Shown: positions 52,556-60,299 of the stretch, one piece after another
Layout: each line of letters begins with the position of its first letter
How positions within the stretch are numbered: position 1 is the stretch's first letter
Source of the DNA: Calditrichia bacterium
GTDB taxonomy: Bacteria; Calditrichota; Calditrichia; Calditrichales; J004
Reading direction: 5' to 3'
Assembly (NCBI GenBank): GCA_020635035.1
Contig: JACKAO010000007.1
Location: forward strand, 124,001 to 188,000
DNA: 64,000 nt
The notes under the pieces: model-generated
Databases searched by the model: none
Told to the model about the DNA's origin: nothing
The model's input: only the letters and a program-made list of their open reading frames with translations
Position numbers and translations under genes: made by a program

Positions 52556-54658
52556 ATGAATAAGAGTACCAGGCAGATATCGATAAGTCTTGTTTCTAAT
52601 AATGAAGAGCGCTTAAAAAAGTATCTGGAGCTTTTAGCCGATCCTACTAATAAAGTAAGCGCAGGTACATTTGAGTTAGCATTTCATGAGATCTTTATTG
52701 AAGAAAATCCGGATCTGTTAATTCTTGATGTAACGACATATGAAAATTTTGATTATCGTATTGTCGAACCTTTACGTATACAGAAAAAGTATCAAAATCT
52801 CCCCTTTTTATTCTTAATATCAGCAGACCAAAGCGGGCTTATTCAACAACTCTATAAGGACCCGCATAACAGAATCCTTGTTGAACCGGTTAACAAATAT
52901 ATTCTTATCTCCGAAATAAATCATTCGCTGCATGTAAGTAACCTTGAACGTAAGGTTAATCTATACAAAGACATAGTGGATGGTGAAAAGAAGCTGATCT
53001 CCTATATGGATGAGCTGCTTGAGCTTAGCCGGATTACTGATTACAGCACAAAAGGTGAGATGCTTAATTTTCTTCAGTCAGCATTTGTTAAACGACTGGA
53101 ATTGGCGCTGGCAGTTGAAATTTGTGTTGCCGGAGTTTACCTGGAAGATAAAAAAAGCCTGAGCATACAGATCTATGATCAGGAAGGACGCAAAAGTCAA
53201 AAAGAGATTATTTTGTCGCTGGAAAATTCTCGCATTAAAAACCTTTTCGAACAAAATTTTCCTCTAATTTTTGAAAAGGAACTTCTGCTTGACCCTTTTA
53301 TCCAGGAACTGGAAGAAGTTCTTGGATTTAAAATATCCGGATTATTATTTACACCACTTGTATTACTGCATAACCCGCTGGCCGGATTTATTTTGATAAA
53401 TAAACTTTACAGGGCAGATTTTTCTGAGAACGACCTGGCGTTCACAACAATTGCAGCACAAAAAGTTGTATATCAGCTGGAGAAACTTGAATTAGTAGAG
53501 CGGGATAAATATCAGGATCTTTTGAAAACATTACCTGTCGACTCTGCTGCAAAAAATTCTCTGCTTCTTGAAAGAGTTTTATCAGCAGTTGATTTCGGGC
53601 TGGTAATTTTTGATAAAGATTACAAAATCCATTATTTCAATCCGGCAAGTGTAAATACTCTTAGGCTAAAAAAGCCGGTCGAGCGTCTTGATGAATTGTT
53701 TGAATCAGAAATAATGGAGCAGGTAAAAGGGGTAATTCAAAAAGGTGATTTTCCTGTTGTACGGCAGGAAGTACAGCTTAATATTGAAACGATTTCAGAT
53801 TTTTATCTGGGCTATTCTATTTATACGATGGAATGGGATTATCAAAAGAAATACTACATCCTGGTTTTTTCAGAAATATCTCAGACCAAGCGGATACAGG
53901 CAGAAATTATCCGTATGGACCGGATGGCTTCACTTGGTATTCTCAGTTCCGGTATTGCGCATGAAATCCGTAATCCCTTGGCAGGGATTAAAGCTATGGC
54001 CCAAAACATGGAGGAAGAGTTACCGGAAGGATCCCAGAACCTGGAATATGTTTCACGCATATTAAGACAAGTAGACCGGCTGGACAATCTTCTACGGTCC
54101 TTCTTTACCTATGCTAAACCACTACGGCCGGATCCAAAAGAATGTCATATTAAATCAATTATTGACGAAGTTCTGGCTTTGTTTAAGCGAAAACTGCGCG
54201 AGAAGAATATCGATGTTGTTGAGCAATACGCAGACGATCTGGCTCAGGTCTTTGTTGATGCCAGTCAGATTCAACAAGTATTGATCAATATGATGCTTAA
54301 CTCCATTCAGGCAATGGGAGAAAAAGGCAAAATAACAATAACTGCATTCAATGCTGAAAAACAAATCCCGACAATTGACCGCAGGAAACGTACACCGGGA
54401 TTGCTATCAAATAAATTTATTGAAATAATTTTGACTGATACAGGTGTTGGATTTGATGCAGGGTTAAAGGAAAAGATATTTAACCCGTTTTTCACCACAA
54501 AATCATCCGGTACCGGTTTAGGGCTGGCGATAGTCTACCAGATTATCCGTGAGCATGGCGGACAGATTGATGTTGAGAGTGAAAGGGGTAAAGGGACAAA
54601 GTTTAGAATATTATTGCCGGCGTCAAGTAACTCTGAAATTGAAATCCCGGCAACATAA
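52556..54658 (+). CDS. Soluble sensor histidine kinase with pseudo-receiver, GAF and PAS domains
   Basis: The 700-residue protein has no membrane span. Residues 1-125 look like a receiver domain, but the acidic pair is Asn15-Asn16, the acceptor-like Asp58 is kept, and the usual Lys is replaced by Glu110. A GAF-like region (about 150-320) and a PAS domain (about 340-445) follow. Then come a HisKA with GIAHEIRNPLAG (His469), an N box (LINMMLNSIQAMG), G1 (DTGVGF), F and G2 (GTGLGLAI) boxes, all complete. The kinase core resembles NtrB/ZraS types that act on sigma54 regulators, but none is here. Its partner may be the HD-GYP protein upstream. Confidence 0.92.
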   Translation: MNKSTRQISISLVSNNEERLKKYLELLADPTNKVSAGTFELAFHEIFIEENPDLLILDVTTYENFDYRIVEPLRIQKKYQNLPFLFLISADQSGLIQQLYKDPHNRILVEPVNKYILISEINHSLHVSNLERKVNLYKDIVDGEKKLISYMDELLELSRITDYSTKGEMLNFLQSAFVKRLELALAVEICVAGVYLEDKKSLSIQIYDQEGRKSQKEIILSLENSRIKNLFEQNFPLIFEKELLLDPFIQELEEVLGFKISGLLFTPLVLLHNPLAGFILINKLYRADFSENDLAFTTIAAQKVVYQLEKLELVERDKYQDLLKTLPVDSAAKNSLLLERVLSAVDFGLVIFDKDYKIHYFNPASVNTLRLKKPVERLDELFESEIMEQVKGVIQKGDFPVVRQEVQLNIETISDFYLGYSIYTMEWDYQKKYYILVFSEISQTKRIQAEIIRMDRMASLGILSSGIAHEIRNPLAGIKAMAQNMEEELPEGSQNLEYVSRILRQVDRLDNLLRSFFTYAKPLRPDPKECHIKSIIDEVLALFKRKLREKNIDVVEQYADDLAQVFVDASQIQQVLINMMLNSIQAMGEKGKITITAFNAEKQIPTIDRRKRTPGLLSNKFIEIILTDTGVGFDAGLKEKIFNPFFTTKSSGTGLGLAIVYQIIREHGGQIDVESERGKGTKFRILLPASSNSEIEIPAT

Positions 54659-54731
54659 CAGCTGTCTGAGTAGAAATTGACTCAATTTAGGTGATTAAGT
54701 ATATTCATTGCGGACAAAGAAAAAGCAAGAT

Positions 54732-54935
54732 ATGAATATTTTATTTTCACCAACCAAAAAGCACCGACAGTTTGATCTGCAAAGCAGATTAGGGGAGTTC
54801 TCCCAGTTAAAAAATAAGGATAACAAAAAAATAGAATTTGCCAGAATGCCGCGCAAAAGGTTAAAATCGGTTTGGTGGCTGGTGTTGTTTTTTGCAGTAA
54901 TATTTTATTTCTTTATCTATTTAACCAGTATATAG
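54732..54935 (+). CDS. Small tail-anchored membrane protein
   Basis: A 67-residue basic protein from ATG 54732 (a TTG at 54708 would add eight residues). It has a polar N-terminal part (FSPTKKHRQFDLQSRLG) and one C-terminal hydrophobic span (SVWWLVLFFAVIFYFFIYL), so it is likely inserted with the N-terminus in the cytoplasm. I recognise no family. Codon use matches its neighbours, and it is 73 bases after the kinase and 22 bases before the first CNB-DUF4388 gene. Confidence 0.6.
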   Translation: MNILFSPTKKHRQFDLQSRLGEFSQLKNKDNKKIEFARMPRKRLKSVWWLVLFFAVIFYFFIYLTSI

Positions 54936-54957
54936 TTTTCAAGGACCGGGGGTTGCT

Positions 54958-56052
54958 ATGATTCAAATCGGAAAAATTATAAAAAAAGTTCCCATTTTCA
55001 GGATGTTGGGAAAAGAAAGTATTGATTTTATAGTTGAACGTCTCAAATTTAAAACCTTTCAAAAAGGTGAAGCCATTTGTAAAAGCGGTGATCCCGGTGA
55101 AGAAATGTATATTATTATCAGTGGGCAAACTGATATTTGTATTGGCGAACCCGGAAGCGAACAGGTCGTCGCCACATTGAAATCCGGAGATTACTTTGGT
55201 GAGATGGCGTTACTTACAGGTGAACCAAGGTCTGCAACGGTATTAGCAACTGAAGCATGTGAAACCTTTGTTCTATATAAAAATGATTTTGACGTAATTC
55301 TTGAACGTTATCCTTCTATTTCTTTAAGTATGGGTAAAATTGTAAGCCAGCGTTTGCGGGATACACTTAAAAAAGCTGCAAGCATGCCTAAAACAGATAA
55401 TATTGAAGCAAAAAGTGATGGCAGCGGCCCCAAAGGAAGCCTAAAAGATATGGCTCTTGTTGATCTTATTAGTTTTTGCGAAGGAAACTCCTTAACAGGA
55501 AGTATGAAAATTACAAGAGATAGTGAAACCGGTCATTTTGAATTTGAACGCGGACAACTTGTTTCAGTTAAACTTGGCGGCACAAAAGAAGATGAAGCAC
55601 TTGACAAAATGCTTTCCTGGGAAGATGGTGATTTTGAAATAACGGTACGCCCATTAACTCTGTCAAAAGAAAGCAAAGCAGCTGAAGAAGAGATTGAAGT
55701 TAAAAGCATTCTTATTGTTAATAATTCGATGGTAGTGCGTAAGGTTATTGAACGTGCCTTTAAGGGCCTGGGATATAAAGTTAAAACCGCGTCCAATATA
55801 GATAATTCCATGAATGAACTCGCTGTTGAGAATATTGATATCATAATTTCGGATGTAAAACTATCGGATGGAAACGGTATCGATTTTATTAATAAGGTAC
55901 GTGAACAGGAAGATTTACCTTTCATTTTTATAACAGATAATGCTATTAAAGCAGAATTTGAAGAACAGTTGAAACAATTAGGTAACGCAGAACTAACCAA
56001 AACACATGAAGTTAGTGAGATCGTGAAACTTGTGGAGAATAAGATTCTATAA
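54958..56052 (+). CDS. Cyclic-nucleotide-binding / DUF4388 / pseudo-receiver protein
   Basis: Three domains make up the 364 residues. A cNMP-binding domain (about 10-130) has the cassette YFGEMALLTGEPRSATV, retaining Gly-Glu and Arg. A DUF4388 domain (about 158-240) reads GSLKDMALVDLISFCEGNSLTG with FERGQLVSVK. A receiver-like domain (about 250-364) has the acidic pair replaced by Asn255-Asn256, while Asp299 and the TKT lysine remain. Without the metal-binding acids, phosphorylation is unlikely. No DNA-binding or enzymatic domain is present, so it is probably an adaptor that switches on nucleotide binding. GGGGG near 54950 precedes the ATG. The stop and the next start share a base (TAATG). 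Confidence 0.9.
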   Translation: MIQIGKIIKKVPIFRMLGKESIDFIVERLKFKTFQKGEAICKSGDPGEEMYIIISGQTDICIGEPGSEQVVATLKSGDYFGEMALLTGEPRSATVLATEACETFVLYKNDFDVILERYPSISLSMGKIVSQRLRDTLKKAASMPKTDNIEAKSDGSGPKGSLKDMALVDLISFCEGNSLTGSMKITRDSETGHFEFERGQLVSVKLGGTKEDEALDKMLSWEDGDFEITVRPLTLSKESKAAEEEIEVKSILIVNNSMVVRKVIERAFKGLGYKVKTASNIDNSMNELAVENIDIIISDVKLSDGNGIDFINKVREQEDLPFIFITDNAIKAEFEEQLKQLGNAELTKTHEVSEIVKLVENKIL

Positions 56053-57173
56053 TGAATCAAACGACTATTGAACAATTAAAAAATATTCCGCTATTTGCTT
56101 TCGTTGCAGAAGATGATCTCCGGCTGATAGCAGAAAAGCTTGAGCTGGAACTCTACTCTGCTGATACTGTTCTTATAAGAGAAGGTGAACAGGGAGATTG
56201 TTTATATTTGTTAAAAAATGGTCGTGTAAAAGTATATGCAACGTCTGATGAGAGTGGTCAGCAAATTGTTTTATCTTACCTGGAGAATGGTGATCATTTT
56301 GGTGAAATGGCTCTCATTTCGGGAGAAACGCGATCGGCAAGTATTGTAGCGGTAACGGATGTTGAAGTTTGGAAGTTGAGTAAACCGATTTTTGATGAAC
56401 TGATCATGCGTAATCCAAGTATCACTCTTACATTAACACACTTGCTTACGCAGCGCCTGAAAGAAGCAAATATTGCACGAAAAGAATCTGAAAAATTTTA
56501 TGAACAAAAATTTATGCCACATGGCAGCTTGCAGGAAACAAATGTAATAGAACTGTTAAAATATGCTGAAGATAATTCGCTGTCCGGTAATATCCTTTTT
56601 GAAAACAATGACCAAAAAGCTGTTTTATCCTATAAAAAAGGTCAGTTGTACAAGTTAGAATTTGCAGAATTGGAAGAAGACGAAGCGATGGATGTTATAA
56701 TCGAGTGGAACACCGGAAGTTACCGTATTGAACCTAGTATTTTTAAACCATCAGCAACAAATATTGAGCAGGAAATTAGCCTGACAGATGAATCAGAAGG
56801 CATACTTACAATAAACAACTATCTTGAAGAAAAATTTCTGGAATTTATCCATTTTGCCGGGGCAAAAATCACACAGCGGGCACTTAACCGGGCTTACCAT
56901 AATTTTGAGAGTTATTTTGACAATATAAAAGAAATCAAAATTGAAGTGATTCCGGAACTGGATATCAATCTGTCGGCTGTTTCAGAATGGACAGAAAAAC
57001 ATACATTGCTTTTAGCTATCCTTATACGTGACGTAGTCTCTGCAATAGAGCGTGATGTTGTCGGAATTATGTTTTGGACACCACGCTCAAATACATCACA
57101 GATAAATCATTTCCTGGAAGACAAGCAGTTTTTTGATCTTTTTGACCAATCATACGACCTTATAAGGTCTTAA
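56052..57173 (+). CDS. Cyclic-nucleotide-binding / DUF4388 protein
   Basis: This 373-residue paralogue of the upstream protein has a cNMP-binding domain (about 8-128; FGEMALISGETRSASI keeps the Gly-Glu and Arg-Ser contacts) and a DUF4388 domain (about 155-235; GSLQETNVIELLKYAEDNSLSG, YKKGQLYKLEF). A unique C-terminal domain (about 250-373; KFLEFIHFAGAKITQRALNRAY to the end) stands where the other has a receiver; I cannot name it. Coupling to the upstream gene is tight (TAATG at 56050-56054). The last 4 bases overlap the end of the convergent LOG gene. Confidence 0.9.
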   Translation: MNQTTIEQLKNIPLFAFVAEDDLRLIAEKLELELYSADTVLIREGEQGDCLYLLKNGRVKVYATSDESGQQIVLSYLENGDHFGEMALISGETRSASIVAVTDVEVWKLSKPIFDELIMRNPSITLTLTHLLTQRLKEANIARKESEKFYEQKFMPHGSLQETNVIELLKYAEDNSLSGNILFENNDQKAVLSYKKGQLYKLEFAELEEDEAMDVIIEWNTGSYRIEPSIFKPSATNIEQEISLTDESEGILTINNYLEEKFLEFIHFAGAKITQRALNRAYHNFESYFDNIKEIKIEVIPELDINLSAVSEWTEKHTLLLAILIRDVVSAIERDVVGIMFWTPRSNTSQINHFLEDKQFFDLFDQSYDLIRS

Positions 57174-57979
57174 CGTGGTAAATTTTCTTGCAGATAGTTA
57201 AAAGCTTCATCTACACTATCTACAAATTTAAATAATTCTAAATCCTTTTCCGATATCATTCCCCATTTGCAAAAAGCATCAAAGTTGATAACATCATTCC
57301 AATATTCTTTACCAAAAACGACGATCGGCAAATGCTTATTTACTTTATGGGTCTGTATTAAAGTTAATACTTCCATCATTTCGTCCAGCGTACCAAATCC
57401 ACCCGGAAAAACAACAATGGCTTTTGCCAGATAGACAAACCAGTACTTACGCATAAAAAAGTAGTGAAATTCAAAACTTAATTCGTCTGTAATAAACGGA
57501 TTTGGATATTGTTCCATAGGGAGAGATATGTTTAATCCAATAGATCGTCCACCAGCAAGACCGGCACCTTTGTTAGCCGCTTCCATAATGCCGGGGCCGC
57601 CGCCGGAACAGATATAGTATTTTTGCTTTTTGCTTTCGAGATCCAAAGTCCATTCGGTAATTCTTTTACTAAGTTCGACAGCCTGTTCATAATATTCCGA
57701 CATTTTAACCGCCGACTCTGCAGCTTTTAAGGCAAAACCATTATTCGGATTTTCGTTTTTTGAATAGTGGTTTTGAGCTTCAGAGAGCATTTCCTGCGCA
57801 ACTTCTTTCGGTTTTATACGAGCGGATCCAAAAAGAACAATTGTGGCGTTTATATTAAATTTTTTAAATCTGTAAAATGGCTCAAAATATTCGGCCTGAA
57901 TCCTGATGGGACGAGCCTGCTTGCTGTTCAAAAACTCATTATTTTTATAGGCTTTGTCCGGTTTATGTATCTTTTCCAT
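57170..57979 (-). CDS. LOG-family (TIGR00730) Rossmann-fold protein
   Basis: The 269-residue protein carries the two LOG signatures, SGGGPGIMEAANKGA and VVFPGGFGTLDEMMEVLTL. Members hydrolyse nucleoside 5'-monophosphates such as cytokinin riboside monophosphates, or AMP and related nucleotides. This longer form, with about 60 extra N-terminal residues, belongs to the bacterial housekeeping branch once called lysine decarboxylase, a name not supported by activity. It lies 9 bases after the DUF4954 gene on the same strand, so the two are very likely one operon. The 3' end overlaps the convergent CNB gene by 4 bases. Confidence 0.92.
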   Translation of the reverse strand: MEKIHKPDKAYKNNEFLNSKQARPIRIQAEYFEPFYRFKKFNINATIVLFGSARIKPKEVAQEMLSEAQNHYSKNENPNNGFALKAAESAVKMSEYYEQAVELSKRITEWTLDLESKKQKYYICSGGGPGIMEAANKGAGLAGGRSIGLNISLPMEQYPNPFITDELSFEFHYFFMRKYWFVYLAKAIVVFPGGFGTLDEMMEVLTLIQTHKVNKHLPIVVFGKEYWNDVINFDAFCKWGMISEKDLELFKFVDSVDEAFNYLQENLPR

Positions 57980-57988
57980 AAGCTCCTT

Positions 57989-60088
57989 TTATTTAAAATC
58001 TTTTAGTACTTTCATGACTGAATCAACCAAATTACTGAATTCCTTATGCTGGTTGGCCATTTCATCTATAAATGAATTATCTTCCAGTTTTCCAATAACA
58101 GCGTCCATTTCCCGGTCATTGCGGTAAGTAATCTTTCGAAACGGATTCGTATAGTCTTTTTCACGAGACTCTGTTGTCCACTTAACGAGTTTTTCACTTG
58201 TTTTTACTGCATTCGTAAATAAAGATTGCAGCATGTCAGATGTTATTTCATCAACCGTTTTGTTATTCATTTTCAACCAGCAATGTAAGGCACAGGCAGT
58301 TTTCTGCTCGGGGTATTTCTCCCATAGCTTGTTATATCTGTCGTGCACCTGATCCCATGATTTAATTTTTCCATTTTCAATATCGGAAATCATAGCAGAG
58401 CTTTCAGAATCAGCGATAAGCTGGCCACCAAAATTCATCCAACTGTCTGAAAATGGTTTAAGCTGAGAGCGATGGAGTTGCTTTTTATCCGCTATTAATT
58501 GGGCCAGTTCACGGGCTGCAAAATAAGACAACATAATTTTATACAACCAGATTCCCTGTAAAGGCTTAATAATTAGTACTTTTGTTTTAGGCGTTGCATT
58601 CTCAAGAAATATTCCAGTCAAATCAGTCTTAGGATCAAAATTTATTTCATCAACTACAGGTATTTTGCCGTTTTTACTGGAAATTGCATCTTCCAAAATC
58701 TTAATTCCATTCAGCATCTCGAGTGCGCTGTCTGGGGCAAGGTAATCCATCTCAATGTTTTGGGTTTTCACTTTTCGTTTATCACGATTAGCAAATTTCC
58801 AGGAATTTCGTGCTAATGCATACATATTATATTTAAACCAGAACCCCGGGAATACCTGTACGATCCCACTGTCTGCATCTTTGCTGACTAACGCGAAAGG
58901 CAGCTCAATATTTAATTCAGTCTCATAAGTTCCCTTGGCAATTAGCGTGAAAGATGCGAAGAATGAGTTGTGTTTGTAGTTAGATTCAAGGCCCGGCCAA
59001 AATCCTCTACCAGCAAGGATTTCACCATCCGCTGCCCGCGAGTTGTGGTTGGAACCAATCGTAGCACCGGCAGCAATATTGGACTGTCCCAGAATTGTAG
59101 TTGCAATCAGAAAAGAATTGTTGTGATGTTGTTCATGAAAAGGAAAAACCAGATTATTAAGTACTTCACAGCAGGCAATGGTTGAATTGTCTGCAACAAA
59201 AGTGTTTAAAACTCTTGCACCCAGCTCAATCTTTACATTGCGCCCGGTAACAATGTTTTCACACTTAGGCCCCATAAAAATTTTATTAGCATGTCCGATA
59301 ATAGCATTTTGTATATCAACATCTTCACCGATAAAGCCAGCTTCGTTTTCATTTGAAAAGACTGTTATGTTGCTTAATTTATTTGCACCATCAATCCTGC
59401 AAAATGAACCAATCTTTCCATCAGATATTTCAGAAGTGTTCTTTATACAGCAATTCTCACCGATTTCACCATAAATATGATTAGCATTTAGCAAATTGTC
59501 GGTAAATTTAATTAGAGCTGTGTCTAAAGCGTGTCGCTCGCGGAATCTTGACCAAAGAAAAGCATCAGCAGCAATTATTCCTGCAAATGGCAGAATTTTT
59601 CGGCCACCGTTTTCGTTTGAAATTTCCAACCAGGATCGATCATCAGCTTTATTGTAGATATAACCATTACCAAATACTGCATTCTCAGAACAGGAAAGCT
59701 GATTAATATTGAGCAGAAGCGAATTATCTCCGATTACATAATTCTTAACATAATGTACATTTTTCATTGCAACGTTTTTACCAATCATAGCAGAATTAAT
59801 CATGCACCCATTTAGTCCGACAGGTAATTCCACATTGGCAGATTTTAGGATTGCATCCTGCATATCATCAATATATATAACACCATAAAATTGACAGTTA
59901 CTAATTAAAATAGGTTTAAAGGCATTGGTGACATAAATATTATCCCAATTATGTGCGTAATTATTGTTTTGAATGAGTTCTTTAATCTCATCCTGAGCGA
60001 GATTCCTGTATCTTTCCGGAGCAATCAGATCTGAAAAAGCAGCTTTATGAGTGCTGTTATCAATGGGGGATAAAACATTTTTACTCAT
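57989..60088 (-). CDS. DUF4954 family protein with left-handed beta-helix region
   Basis: A 699-residue protein I assign to DUF4954. Its first 420 residues contain repeated short hexapeptide-like turns typical of a left-handed beta helix: GCMINSAMIGKNVAMKN, GEIGENCCIKNTSEISDGKIGS, AIIGHANKIFMGPKCENIV, and GQSNIAAGATIGSNHN. The C-terminal part is helical. Such helices are found in acyltransferases and in sugar-nucleotide-forming enzymes, so a transferase or nucleotidyl-sugar role is possible but unproven. There is no signal peptide or membrane segment. It precedes the LOG gene by 9 bases and is divergent from the ROK regulator, which may control it. Confidence 0.85.
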   Translation of the reverse strand: MSKNVLSPIDNSTHKAAFSDLIAPERYRNLAQDEIKELIQNNNYAHNWDNIYVTNAFKPILISNCQFYGVIYIDDMQDAILKSANVELPVGLNGCMINSAMIGKNVAMKNVHYVKNYVIGDNSLLLNINQLSCSENAVFGNGYIYNKADDRSWLEISNENGGRKILPFAGIIAADAFLWSRFRERHALDTALIKFTDNLLNANHIYGEIGENCCIKNTSEISDGKIGSFCRIDGANKLSNITVFSNENEAGFIGEDVDIQNAIIGHANKIFMGPKCENIVTGRNVKIELGARVLNTFVADNSTIACCEVLNNLVFPFHEQHHNNSFLIATTILGQSNIAAGATIGSNHNSRAADGEILAGRGFWPGLESNYKHNSFFASFTLIAKGTYETELNIELPFALVSKDADSGIVQVFPGFWFKYNMYALARNSWKFANRDKRKVKTQNIEMDYLAPDSALEMLNGIKILEDAISSKNGKIPVVDEINFDPKTDLTGIFLENATPKTKVLIIKPLQGIWLYKIMLSYFAARELAQLIADKKQLHRSQLKPFSDSWMNFGGQLIADSESSAMISDIENGKIKSWDQVHDRYNKLWEKYPEQKTACALHCWLKMNNKTVDEITSDMLQSLFTNAVKTSEKLVKWTTESREKDYTNPFRKITYRNDREMDAVIGKLEDNSFIDEMANQHKEFSNLVDSVMKVLKDFK

Positions 60089-60105
60089 ATCTGTAAACCT
60101 TTATA

Positions 60106-60270
60106 TTTGTAAATAAATAAGTTAGATGAGTATATTAATTGGTTATTGATAAAAACCAGACAATTTTATATAATTTACAACGCCACATATTACAAAAAAA
60201 TAATATAAAAATATTTATTCCGCACGTGGTTTTTTAGACTTAATTTAATAAGTTAATTTTTTGTAAATAA
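60106..60270. repeat. Direct repeat TTTGTAAATAA flanking the DUF4954/ROK divergent region
   Basis: The 11-mer TTTGTAAATAA occurs at 60106-60116, 18 bases from the DUF4954 start, and again at 60260-60270, 30 bases before the ROK start. Paired sites next to both divergent starts would suit a looping regulator such as a ROK protein. The motif is AT-rich, so chance is a serious alternative. CACGTG at 60223-60228 lies between them. Confidence 0.25.
60146..60174 (+). promoter_or_regulatory. Candidate sigma70-type promoter for the ROK gene
   Basis: TTGATA and a perfect TATAAT are separated by exactly 17 bases, the best promoter match I saw in the window. Transcription would begin near 60181 and leave a leader of about 119 bases before the ATG at 60300. 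Confidence 0.5.
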
Positions 60271-60299
60271 TTCTTTTTGATCTAAAAACAGGATCTGTC

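Noticed and set aside
55533..56075. Open frame of 180 codons on the minus strand
   Set aside because: It is antisense to the receiver-like part of the CNB-DUF4388 gene, is rich in Ser and Leu as expected from reading such a gene backwards, and shows no domain.
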